A DNA stretch of 64,000 nt. Origin: Vibrio cincinnatiensis DSM 19608 (GTDB lineage: Bacteria > Pseudomonadota > Gammaproteobacteria > Enterobacterales > Vibrionaceae). Below, one piece after another: positions 19,804 to 27,895 of the stretch. The number at the start of each line of letters is the position of its first letter. The stretch's first letter is position 1. The stretch covers positions 1 through 64,000 of the forward strand of contig NZ_FUXB01000005.1 in NCBI RefSeq assembly GCF_900167345.1, in the 5' to 3' direction. Below the pieces are notes generated by a model. That model had not been told where the DNA came from, ran no database searches, and saw nothing but the letters and a program-made list of their open reading frames with translations. A program made the translations under genes and the position numbers.

Positions 19804-19954
19804 AACGACTCCTTATTGTTGTTATTTAACATGTTTTTTACTGGCTGGTTACACATGCTTCAGTGACATGTTACTATGAGTACTCTATTGGATAAAGCAA
19901 AATGCATGTGCGCTAGATGGCAGTTTCCACCCTTTATAGATGTAGTAGACAGTC

Positions 19955-21058
19955 ATGACACCGAAACAACAATATGAAGAAGATTTAAAACGCTCAGGTT
20001 TTCAACGAGATGATGCACAAGCTTGTGCTATCGAAGCATTGGATTCTCTCTATCACCAGTTAATCGAATTTTTTTCTCAACCGGTTGCCAACTCCTCCCT
20101 TTGGCAGCGATGGATTAGAAAAAACACCCCTCGGATTCCGGTGCCTAAAGGGCTCTATTTTTGGGGAGGTGTAGGGCGGGGGAAAACGTATTTAATGGAT
20201 ACCTTTTTTGATGCGTTACCAAGCGATAAAAAGATGCGAGTCCATTTTCACCGTTTCATGTATCGTGTACATGATGAGCTGAAATTATTATCAGAGGTGA
20301 GCGATCCTCTCGAATTGGTTGCAGATAAATTTAGTCAAGAAGCAACGGTGATCTGCTTTGATGAATTTTTTGTGTCAGATATTACTGATGCAATGATTTT
20401 GGCAACATTGCTGCAAGCCTTATTCAAACGAGGAGTTGTATTAGTAGCAACTTCCAATATTCCCCCGCAAGATTTGTATCGCAATGGTCTTCAGCGAGCT
20501 CGTTTTCTCCCCGCTATCGACTTAATAGCAGAGCATTGCCTCGTTCTGAATGTGGATAGTGGCATTGATTATCGCTTAAGAACCTTGACTCAAGCTGAGA
20601 TTTATCACTATCCCCTTGATCAAAAAGCACAAGATAATCTGAAAAACTATTACCACCAGTTGACCGGTGGAGATAAGAACATTTGCAGTGAAATAGAAGT
20701 TAATCACCGTCAGATACCCGTTATCCAAGCCAGTGATGGCGTGCTTTTTGCGAGCTTTGCGCAACTATGCCAAACTGCACGTAGTCAAAATGATTATATT
20801 GAGCTATCACGCCTTTATCATACGGTATTGTTGGCTGAGGTAACGCAAATGGGGGCATTATCCGATGATGCGGCCCGACGTTTTATTGCCTTAGTGGACG
20901 AATTTTATGAACGTCATGTTAAATTGATCCTCTCAGCTCAAGTTCCTTTGGATCAATTGTACACAGACGGGCGGCTCAGTTTTGAATTTAAGCGTTGCCA
21001 GTCAAGGTTAATTGAAATGCAAAGTCATGATTATTTAGCGAAACCACATTTGCCTTAA
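19955..21058 (+). CDS. zapE: Cell division ATPase ZapE (AFG1 family)
   Basis: P-loop ATPase of the AFG1/ZapE family that associates with FtsZ and affects Z-ring stability, especially under stress or low oxygen. Walker A lies in GGVGRGKTYLMD near residue 70, Walker B in VICFDEFFVSD near 130, and a sensor-like stretch in VLVATSNIPP. The C-terminal part contains DDAARRFIALVDEFYERHVKL and SAQVPLDQLY, both typical of the family (each listed as a landmark, at about 306-330). The length of 367 residues is normal. Downstream is the rplM leader. Confidence 0.93.
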   Translation: MTPKQQYEEDLKRSGFQRDDAQACAIEALDSLYHQLIEFFSQPVANSSLWQRWIRKNTPRIPVPKGLYFWGGVGRGKTYLMDTFFDALPSDKKMRVHFHRFMYRVHDELKLLSEVSDPLELVADKFSQEATVICFDEFFVSDITDAMILATLLQALFKRGVVLVATSNIPPQDLYRNGLQRARFLPAIDLIAEHCLVLNVDSGIDYRLRTLTQAEIYHYPLDQKAQDNLKNYYHQLTGGDKNICSEIEVNHRQIPVIQASDGVLFASFAQLCQTARSQNDYIELSRLYHTVLLAEVTQMGALSDDAARRFIALVDEFYERHVKLILSAQVPLDQLYTDGRLSFEFKRCQSRLIEMQSHDYLAKPHLP

Positions 21059-21136
21059 TAGTGAAATGAAAAAAGAGGGAAGAAAGAATTTTGTGTGATT
21101 TATATAAAAAGAGATGATTTTTTCTTCGCTCTTCTC

Positions 21137-21279
21137 TATAATCCTGCGACCCACCGTTACTGCAGGCCTTTTTAGGCCGAGAGTGCCATCCACTCGAAGG
21201 GGTGATGTCTGGGCTCTTAGACAGTGGGAGCAAATGTGCTCCTTTAAGTGTAAATTTTAATTAACGGGTTATTATTAGC
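21137..21279 (+). promoter_or_regulatory. rplM-rpsI promoter and structured mRNA leader
   Basis: A consensus -10 TATAAT lies at 21137-21142, but no good -35 was found. The roughly 130-nt leader that follows can fold into several small hairpins: GAGTG/CACTC (21181-21195), GTCT/AGAC around 21207-21222 and GGAGCA/TGCTCC (21227-21242). In E. coli the rplM-rpsI operon is autoregulated by L13 through its mRNA leader, so this leader is the likely target here. Confidence 0.5.
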
Positions 21280-21708
21280 ATGAAAACTTTCGTTGCTAAA
21301 CCAGAAACTGTAAAACGCGACTGGTATATTGTAGACGCTGAAGGTAAAACTCTTGGTCGTCTAGCAAGTGAAATTGCATCTCGTCTACGTGGCAAACACA
21401 AAGCTGAGTACACTCCACACGTTGACACTGGTGATTACATCATCGTTGTTAATGCGGAGAAAATTACTGTAACAGGTAACAAGGCTAAAGACAAAATGTA
21501 CCACCGTCACTCTGAGTTCCCAGGTGGCCTAAAATCTTTCAGTTTTGAAAAACTGATCGAACGTAAGCCTGAAATGGTACTTGAGCTAGCGGTTAAAGGT
21601 ATGCTTCCACGTGGTCCTCTAGGCCGAGCTATGTACCGTAAGCTAAAAGTTTACGCTGGCGCTGAGCACAACCATGCTGCTCAACAACCAAAAGTACTAG
21701 ACATCTAA
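21280..21708 (+). CDS. rplM: 50S ribosomal protein L13
   Basis: Early-assembly large-subunit protein. The 142-residue product shows [20 protein letters not shown] at the N-terminus, [15 protein letters not shown] in the middle and [20 protein letters not shown] near the C-terminus, all canonical for L13. Codon use is that of a highly expressed gene. It is followed after 15 bp by rpsI, the standard two-gene operon, and preceded by a structured leader that may carry autoregulation. Confidence 0.98.
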   Translation: MKTFVAKPETVKRDWYIVDAEGKTLGRLASEIASRLRGKHKAEYTPHVDTGDYIIVVNAEKITVTGNKAKDKMYHRHSEFPGGLKSFSFEKLIERKPEMVLELAVKGMLPRGPLGRAMYRKLKVYAGAEHNHAAQQPKVLDI

Positions 21709-21723
21709 TTGGGGATTTCGGAA

Positions 21724-22116
21724 ATGGCAGAGAATCAATACTACGGCACTGGCCGTCGCAAAAGCTCAGCTGCGCGTGTTTTCATTAAACCAGGCAGCGG
21801 CAACATCGTAATCAACAAGCGTAGCCTTGATGAATACTTCGGTCGTCCAACTTCTCGTATGGTTGTTAAACAACCTCTAGAGTTAGTTGAAATGACAGAG
21901 AAACTCGATCTATACATCACTGTTAAAGGTGGTGGTATTTCAGGTCAAGCAGGTGCTATCCGTCACGGTATCACTCGCGCTCTTATGGAATACGATGAAT
22001 CTCTACGTCCTGCTCTACGTGCAGCTGGTTACGTAACACGTGATGCTCGTCGCGTTGAACGTAAAAAAGTTGGTCTACGTAAAGCACGTCGTCGTCCACA
22101 GTTCTCTAAGCGTTAA
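21724..22116 (+). CDS. rpsI: 30S ribosomal protein S9
   Basis: Small-subunit head protein whose C-terminal tail contacts the P-site tRNA. The 130-residue chain starts [20 protein letters not shown] and ends in the basic tail [11 protein letters not shown]; the final lysine-arginine pair reaches the decoding centre in the known structures. The ATG at 21724 is chosen over an upstream in-frame codon at 21709, because GGGGA lies 8 nt before it and S9 proteins begin at this point. It is second in the rplM operon and is followed by a strong terminator. Confidence 0.98.
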   Translation: MAENQYYGTGRRKSSAARVFIKPGSGNIVINKRSLDEYFGRPTSRMVVKQPLELVEMTEKLDLYITVKGGGISGQAGAIRHGITRALMEYDESLRPALRAAGYVTRDARRVERKKVGLRKARRRPQFSKR

Positions 22117-22162
22117 TCTTTTCAAGATTATTGCTTTCCAACTTTGGTTGGAATTGTGGTTC

Positions 22163-22195
22163 AAAAGCTCGGTTTATACCGAGCTTTTTGTTTTT
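22163..22195 (+). terminator. Terminator of rplM-rpsI
   Basis: Stem AAAAGCTCGGT/ACCGAGCTTTT with a 4-nt loop, followed by TGTTTTTCC. Confidence 0.88.
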
Positions 22196-22356
22196 CCTCG
22201 CTAAATGCTATTTACCTCTTTCCACAAAGCGTTAAATCTCATCTTTCTCTCCTTTTTGCATCAGCGATGATTGGGGGCGTGACAAGAGACAAAAGATCTC
22301 TTTTGTGACACCACATGCGAATTATTTGATGAATGTTAATAAAAAGTAGCTTTATC

Positions 22357-22385
22357 TTGTCAAAAAGTAGGGTTTTATTTATCAT
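22357..22385 (+). promoter_or_regulatory. Candidate petABC promoter
   Basis: TTGTCA (22357-22362), a 17-bp spacer and TATCAT (22380-22385) each differ from consensus at one base. It lies about 95 bp before petA in a 365-bp gap otherwise holding only the rpsI terminator. Confidence 0.45.
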
Positions 22386-22481
22386 TTGCTATCAAATAAA
22401 TACAATTAATCGGTATTTTGTTAGCCATGCTCTTAGTCGGAATAACAATAATCCATAAGGAGCAAGTGGGAGAATGTTTGG

Positions 22482-23075
22482 ATGAGCAATGCGCCTTTGA
22501 ATAACGGTCGCAGACGGTTCTTAACTGCAACAACAGCCGTTGTCGGTGGTTTAGGAGCAGTCGCAGTGGCTGTACCTTTTATTAAATCTTGGAACCCAAG
22601 TGCGAAAGCGAAGGCGGCAGGGGCACCTGTCGAAGTCGATGTCGGTAAACTTGAAGAAGGACAAATGGTTCGAGTGGAATGGCGAGGAAATCCAGTATGG
22701 GTGGTTCGCCGTTCGCAGACGGTCGTGGATAGCCTTACAAATCATGATAGACAATTACGAGACCCTAATTCTCAAGAAGAGCAGCAACCGAGTTATGCAC
22801 AAAATATTTATCGCTCAATCAAACCTGAATATTTTGTTGCTGTAGGAATTTGTACCCATTTGGGGTGTTCTCCCACTTACCTACCTGACACCTTTAATGA
22901 ACAAGTTCAAGGCGTTCGCTCTGGTTTCTTTTGTCCTTGTCATGGTTCTAAGTTTGATATGGCTGGTCGTGTATTCCAAAGTGTACCTGCACCTCTGAAT
23001 TTGGTTGTGCCTAAACATATGTATCTCAGTGAGAACAGAATTATTATCGGCCTAGATGAAACCGGGGAGGCATAA
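22482..23075 (+). CDS. petA: Ubiquinol-cytochrome c reductase Rieske iron-sulfur subunit
   Basis: 2Fe-2S subunit of the cytochrome bc1 complex, passing electrons from ubiquinol to cytochrome c1 in the periplasm. The N-terminus has a twin-arginine motif (GRRRFLTAT) and a hydrophobic anchor (about 15-33), as expected for a Tat-exported Rieske protein. The cluster ligands lie in CTHLGC (Cys124, His126, with disulphide Cys129) and CPCHG (Cys151, His154, with disulphide Cys153). The length is 197 residues. GGGAG at 22468-22472 serves the ATG at 22482. A three-codon frame ATG-TTT-GGA-TGA at 22474 overlaps the start. First gene of petABC. Confidence 0.96.
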   Translation: MSNAPLNNGRRRFLTATTAVVGGLGAVAVAVPFIKSWNPSAKAKAAGAPVEVDVGKLEEGQMVRVEWRGNPVWVVRRSQTVVDSLTNHDRQLRDPNSQEEQQPSYAQNIYRSIKPEYFVAVGICTHLGCSPTYLPDTFNEQVQGVRSGFFCPCHGSKFDMAGRVFQSVPAPLNLVVPKHMYLSENRIIIGLDETGEA

Positions 23076-24340
23076 TGCAAGCGCTACTTGATTGGGTGGA
23101 AAAACGCATACCGGCCATGAATGCGTACAAAAAACACCTTTCTGAATATCCAATGCCGAAGAATTTTAACTTTTGGTACTTATTTGGTTCTTTGGCTATG
23201 CTGGTTTTGGTTAATCAGCTCCTTACTGGCATATGGTTAACGATGAATTATGTTCCTTCTGGTGAGGGGGCGTTTGCTTCGGTTGAGTACATCATGCGAG
23301 ATGTCGAGTATGGGTGGTTATTACGTTACATGCACTCTACAGGAGCATCCGCTTTTTTCGTGGTGATTTATTTGCACATGTTCCGTGGTTTGATTTATGG
23401 CTCATATCAGAAACCTCGTGAATTATTGTGGATCTTTGGCATGCTGATCTTCCTAGTGTTAATGGCTGAAGCCTTTATGGGCTATCTGTTGCCCTGGGGG
23501 CAGATGTCATACTGGGGGGCACAGGTTATCATTTCACTGTTTGGTGCTATTCCTGTGATTGGTGATGACCTTACTTTATGGATTCGTGGTGACTATGTTA
23601 TCTCTGGTGCAACACTCAACCGTTTCTTTGCCCTGCATGTGATTGCTCTACCGATTGTTTTACTGTTATTGATTGTGCTGCATATTTTGGCTCTGCATGA
23701 AGTTGGATCCAATAACCCTGATGGTATTGACACGAAATTACCTAAAGGATCCATGGGAGAAGGCTATGAGTCTCAGTTTAAATTTCATGAGTATTACACC
23801 CAAAAATACGACATTATTGACTCGATTCCTTTTCACCCTTATGGAACTGTCAAAGATTTAGTTGGTGTTGCCGGATTTTTATTCCTATTTTGTTATGTGC
23901 TCTTTTTTAATCCTGAGATGGGAGGCTACTTCCTTGAGCCACCTAACTTTGAAGCGGCAAACTCATTAAAAACACCAGAACATATTGCACCAGTCTGGTA
24001 CTTCACACCGTTTTACGCCATTTTACGAGCGGTTCCTGATAAGTTGCTTGGCGTTGTGGCGATGGGGGCATCGATCATTATGCTGTTCTTATTACCTTGG
24101 TTGGATCGATGTAAAGTTCGTTCGTATCGTTATCGTAGTAAATTTCATTTAGTTAATATTATTCAATTCACCATCAGTTTTATTGCGCTTGGGATACTCG
24201 GGGCTTTACCGGCAACGCCAACTTATACACTGTTGGCACAGCTATTTAGCTTAGGATATTTCATGTTCTTTGTTTTGCTGTTTTTCTATAGCAAAAATGA
24301 GGCAACTAAGCCATTACCAACGAGGGTGACATTCAAATGA
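23075..24340 (+). CDS. petB: Ubiquinol-cytochrome c reductase cytochrome b
   Basis: Membrane core of the bc1 complex, carrying both b hemes and the quinol oxidation and quinone reduction sites. The 421-residue protein has eight or more hydrophobic helices. The heme-binding histidines lie in YMHSTGASAFFVVIYLHMFRG-type helix B and in FFALHVIALPIVLLLLIVLHI-type helix D (landmarks at about 85-105 and 190-210). The Qo-site PEWY-equivalent appears as PVWYF in HIAPVWYFTPFYA. Its ATG overlaps the petA stop by one base (TAATG), so translation is coupled. Confidence 0.97.
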   Translation: MQALLDWVEKRIPAMNAYKKHLSEYPMPKNFNFWYLFGSLAMLVLVNQLLTGIWLTMNYVPSGEGAFASVEYIMRDVEYGWLLRYMHSTGASAFFVVIYLHMFRGLIYGSYQKPRELLWIFGMLIFLVLMAEAFMGYLLPWGQMSYWGAQVIISLFGAIPVIGDDLTLWIRGDYVISGATLNRFFALHVIALPIVLLLLIVLHILALHEVGSNNPDGIDTKLPKGSMGEGYESQFKFHEYYTQKYDIIDSIPFHPYGTVKDLVGVAGFLFLFCYVLFFNPEMGGYFLEPPNFEAANSLKTPEHIAPVWYFTPFYAILRAVPDKLLGVVAMGASIIMLFLLPWLDRCKVRSYRYRSKFHLVNIIQFTISFIALGILGALPATPTYTLLAQLFSLGYFMFFVLLFFYSKNEATKPLPTRVTFK

Positions 24341-25074
24341 AAAAATGGATTGTGATGCTGTTTGCTCTGTTGCCTTTATTAACGATGGCTGCTGGTGTGA
24401 GTGTACCATTAGATAGAGCGAATAATGATTTACGTGATAAAGCGTCATTACAAAATGGGGCTAAGCTGTTTATGAATTACTGTTTTGGCTGCCATGCTAC
24501 TCAGTATCAACGTTATGAGCGAGTTGCGGATGATTTAGGTATTCCTCATGATTTAATGCGTGAGCACCTTATCTTTGATCCTGAGACTAAAATTGGTGAT
24601 CTAATGGTAAGTGCTATACCTAGCAAAGCTGCGGCACAATGGTTTGGTGCTCCGCCCCCAGATCTGACTTTAGTTGCTCGGGTCCGTGGTGTGGATTGGC
24701 TTTATACCTATCTGCGATCTTTTTATGCGGATCCTAGCCGACCATTTGGGGTCAATAACATCGTTTTTCCTAGTGTGGGGATGCCTCATGTTTTAGAAGA
24801 ATTGCAAGGTACTCCAGAGCCAGTTTGGGGGACTCGAGTTGTTGATGGAGAAGACGTTCAAACCGTTGTTGGTGTTCAGTCTCAAGGCAATGGTGAACTG
24901 AACACAGAAGAGTATGACAATGCTGTACGTGATTTGGTGAATTTCTTGGAGTACTCTGGTGAACCTGTCAAGCTAGAGAGGCAAGCACTCGGTTGGTGGG
25001 TGATGGGATTCTTGGTCTTATTCACAATAGTTGTTATTGCTTTGAAGAAAGAATATTGGCGTGATGTGCACTAA
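24337..25074 (+). CDS. petC: Ubiquinol-cytochrome c reductase cytochrome c1
   Basis: Periplasmic cytochrome c1 with one covalent heme, the electron exit of the bc1 complex. A signal peptide (about 1-19) is followed by the heme site CFGCH (Cys49, Cys52, His53). A C-terminal membrane anchor lies near 215-237 (WWVMGFLVLFTIVVIAL), ending KKEYWRDVH. The methionine that is the sixth heme ligand is probably in the VGMPHVLEE region. The ATG overlaps the petB stop by four bases (ATGA). Last gene of the operon, with a strong terminator after it. Confidence 0.96.
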   Translation: MKKWIVMLFALLPLLTMAAGVSVPLDRANNDLRDKASLQNGAKLFMNYCFGCHATQYQRYERVADDLGIPHDLMREHLIFDPETKIGDLMVSAIPSKAAAQWFGAPPPDLTLVARVRGVDWLYTYLRSFYADPSRPFGVNNIVFPSVGMPHVLEELQGTPEPVWGTRVVDGEDVQTVVGVQSQGNGELNTEEYDNAVRDLVNFLEYSGEPVKLERQALGWWVMGFLVLFTIVVIALKKEYWRDVH

Positions 25075-25116
25075 TTGTGCTATTATGCCGTGCTAATTCT
25101 CGATTTATCGAATCAC

Positions 25117-25146
25117 CAATGGAGGCTTAGCCTCCATTGTTTTTTA
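25117..25146 (+). terminator. Terminator of petABC
   Basis: A 10-bp perfect stem CAATGGAGGC/GCCTCCATTG with a 3-nt loop is followed by a T run. Confidence 0.9.
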
Positions 25147-25174
25147 TATTTGTAAGTGTGTGCTGGAGGGCTCC

Positions 25175-25810
25175 ATGGCTGTAGCTGCCAATAAACGTTC
25201 TGTGATGACTCTATTTTCAAGTGCATCGGATATGTATAGCCATCAGGTACGTATTGTGCTGGCTGAAAAAGGTGTCAGTGTTGAAGTTGAGCTGGTTGAT
25301 GAAGATAACCTACCAGGTGAACTGATTGAGCTGAACCCATACAAGTCGGTCCCTACTCTGGTTGACCGTGAGCTTGCGCTTTATGATTCAAAAATCATTA
25401 TGGAATATTTGGATGAACGTTTCCCTCATCCTCCGTTGATGCCAGTTTACCCTGTTGCTCGTGGTAATAGTCGTCTAATGATTTATCGTATTGAAAGAAA
25501 CTGGTATTCATTGGCTGAAAAAGTGCTCAAAGGTAATGCGAGTGAAGCGGAATCCGCTCGTAACAAATTGCGTAATGATCTTCTTACTCTTGCTCCTGTC
25601 TTTGCTGAATATGAATATTTTATGAGTGAAGAGTTTAGCTTGATTGATTGCTACTTAGCTCCTTTATTATGGCGTTTACCGGTTTTAGGTATTGAATTAA
25701 TTGGCCCCGGCTCAAAAGAGCTTAAAGTCTATATGAATCGCGTATTTGAACGTGACTCATTCCTTGCTTCTCTAACAGAAGCAGAGCGTGAGATGCGCCT
25801 GTCTCGTTAA
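25175..25810 (+). CDS. sspA: Stringent starvation protein A
   Basis: RNA-polymerase-associated protein with a glutathione-S-transferase fold, active in stationary phase and acid stress. It has no GST activity because the catalytic serine/cysteine position is not conserved. The N-terminal thioredoxin-like domain starts MAVAANKRSVMTLFSSASDM and includes NPYKSVPTLVDRELALYDS. The C-terminal helical domain includes FSLIDCYLAPLLWRLP. The start at 25175 matches E. coli SspA closely, and GGAGG is 5 nt upstream. A GC-poor leader of about 30 nt separates it from the pet terminator. sspB follows after 10 bp. Confidence 0.95.
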   Translation: MAVAANKRSVMTLFSSASDMYSHQVRIVLAEKGVSVEVELVDEDNLPGELIELNPYKSVPTLVDRELALYDSKIIMEYLDERFPHPPLMPVYPVARGNSRLMIYRIERNWYSLAEKVLKGNASEAESARNKLRNDLLTLAPVFAEYEYFMSEEFSLIDCYLAPLLWRLPVLGIELIGPGSKELKVYMNRVFERDSFLASLTEAEREMRLSR

Positions 25811-25820
25811 TGGGTGTGTG

Positions 25821-26273
25821 ATGAATATTGAACAAATGACACCCCGCCGACCATTTATGCTACGTGCGTTTTATGATTGGTTGCTGGAGAATGAATTAAC
25901 TCCTCATCTTGTCGTTGATGCGACTTTAAATGGTGTCCGTGTTCCAATGGAATATGTGCAAGATGGGCAAATTATTTTAAATGTTGCTCCTCGTGCTGTG
26001 GGTAATTTGGAACTGGGTAATGATGAAGTGACTTTCAGTGCTCGGTTTGGTGGGCGTCCCCACCTAGTGATTGTTCCTCTGTATGCGGTTCAAGCCATTT
26101 ATGCGCGTGAAAATGGGGCAGGAACGATGTTTGATCCAGAGCCTGCGTATCAACAGGCACTGGATGACGTTTATAGTGAAGAATCATTTGAAGATGTGGA
26201 TAATCGTGAGAACACATCAACAGATGAACCTCCTAAGCCTCAAGGCAGACCCAGTTTGCGTGTGGTTAAATAG
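25821..26273 (+). CDS. sspB: ClpXP adaptor / stringent starvation protein B
   Basis: Adaptor that binds ssrA-tagged peptides and hands them to ClpXP. It also helps deliver the anti-sigma factor fragment RseA, so it connects to DegS encoded at 16541. The folded domain (about 5-115) has MTPRRPFMLRAFYDWLLENE, APRAVGNLELGNDEVTF and YARENGAGTMFDPEPAY. An acidic flexible linker leads to the C-terminal XB tail GRPSLRVVK, which docks on ClpX. The ATG at 25821 gives 150 residues and fits the family start. An upstream in-frame codon at 25788 would overlap sspA. Confidence 0.95.
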   Translation: MNIEQMTPRRPFMLRAFYDWLLENELTPHLVVDATLNGVRVPMEYVQDGQIILNVAPRAVGNLELGNDEVTFSARFGGRPHLVIVPLYAVQAIYARENGAGTMFDPEPAYQQALDDVYSEESFEDVDNRENTSTDEPPKPQGRPSLRVVK

Positions 26274-26288
26274 GGTTGAGCATTAAAT

Positions 26289-26316
26289 AAAAAAGCAGCG
26301 TAATCGCTGCTTTTTT
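26289..26316. terminator. Bidirectional terminator between sspB and dolP
   Basis: Stem AAAAAAGCAGCG/CGCTGCTTTTTT with a TAAT loop. Suitable for both convergent operons. Confidence 0.9.
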
Positions 26317-26344
26317 ATTGGGTAGTCAGAATGGGTTGATGGGT

Positions 26345-26929
26345 TTAATCGGCATACTCAAATGCTTTTATCACCTGCTTGACTCCTGAGACATGGCGAG
26401 CTACATCAGTTGCAATATCTGCATGCTCTTGGGTGATATAACCGAATAAAAAGACTTCTCTATCTTCGGTAATGACAGAAACTTTGACTCCGCTTAGCTC
26501 TGACTTTGCTAACAATGCAGATTTTACTTTAGTCGTTATCCAGCTATCGTTACTGATTTCACCAAAAGAGAGCGGGGTTTTTATTTTGACTTGGTTGTGT
26601 AATTTCTTGACCCCTTTTACCTGCTCTGCTTGCTGAACAAAGGTGTCTAATAATTCTGAGTCTCGAGCTTGCCCGATCAATACCACTGAACCTCGAAATG
26701 AATGAGCAGTAATACGCATTTCACCCCGATAAGGAGGTTTGTTGCTTAAGCCTGTAATTTCTAAAGCGAGATTTTTATCTTGCCAGATTTCTGAGGTGGT
26801 TCGAGGGTCGGTGGCAATGTTCACGGTTGTTGCTGCGCCTGCCACAAAAAGTCCTGCGCATCCAGACAACATAGGTAGAAGTAGCAAAAGTGACAATAGT
26901 GGGAAGCGGGAGAACCGTAAGTTTTTCAT
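26345..26929 (-). CDS. dolP: Outer-membrane lipoprotein DolP (YraP), dual BON domain
   Basis: Lipoprotein that supports outer-membrane integrity and activation of septal amidases, binding anionic lipid at division sites in E. coli. The signal peptide ends in lipobox LSGC (Cys about 24). Two BON domains follow, near residues 45-115 (with GEMRITAHSFRGSVVLIGQA) and 120-190 (with ITTKVKSALLAKSELSGVKV). The total length of 194 matches YraP. It is last in the minus-strand operon lpoA-yraN-diaA-dolP, starting 3 bp after the diaA stop. Confidence 0.93.
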   Translation of the reverse strand: MKNLRFSRFPLLSLLLLLPMLSGCAGLFVAGAATTVNIATDPRTTSEIWQDKNLALEITGLSNKPPYRGEMRITAHSFRGSVVLIGQARDSELLDTFVQQAEQVKGVKKLHNQVKIKTPLSFGEISNDSWITTKVKSALLAKSELSGVKVSVITEDREVFLFGYITQEHADIATDVARHVSGVKQVIKAFEYAD

Positions 26930-26932
26930 TAT

Positions 26933-27526
<594 letters not shown>

Positions 27527-27895
27527 TTATCCTTGGGTAATTGCGTTTTTTATCCACTCGATATGCTGGCCATGCTGATGAATGGCAATCACATCAAAAC
27601 GAAAGTCAGCACTCTCGGCATGGTAACCTCGTTTGAGCATCCACCAATTAGCCGTTTTAATCAAGCGAGCTTGTTTGTGGAAGGTGACTGCTTCTGCTGC
27701 ATGACCATGATTTTGATTCTTGCGATATTTGACTTCTATGAAGACCAAACATGGCCCATCCTGCATAATTAAATCTAATTCACCGCTACGCGAGTGGAAA
27801 TTTTTATCTAACAATCTCAGCCCTTGGCGGCTTAAATAATCCGCCGCCAATTGCTCATAATGTTGTCCGGTTTCTCTACGGCTAAAGAGCCCCAT
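27527..27895 (-). CDS. yraN: UPF0102 family protein YraN
   Basis: Small protein with a predicted endonuclease-like fold (PD-(D/E)xK superfamily). Its cellular role is not known. The motif SRSGELDLIMQDGPCLVFIEVKYRK supplies the Glu/Asp and ExK residues of that fold, around residues 32-58. The start at 27895 (MGLFSRRETG) gives 122 residues and a 14-bp overlap with the end of lpoA. An upstream in-frame start at 27937 would increase the overlap to 56 bp and is not supported by the family. Confidence 0.88.
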   Translation of the reverse strand: MGLFSRRETGQHYEQLAADYLSRQGLRLLDKNFHSRSGELDLIMQDGPCLVFIEVKYRKNQNHGHAAEAVTFHKQARLIKTANWWMLKRGYHAESADFRFDVIAIHQHGQHIEWIKNAITQG

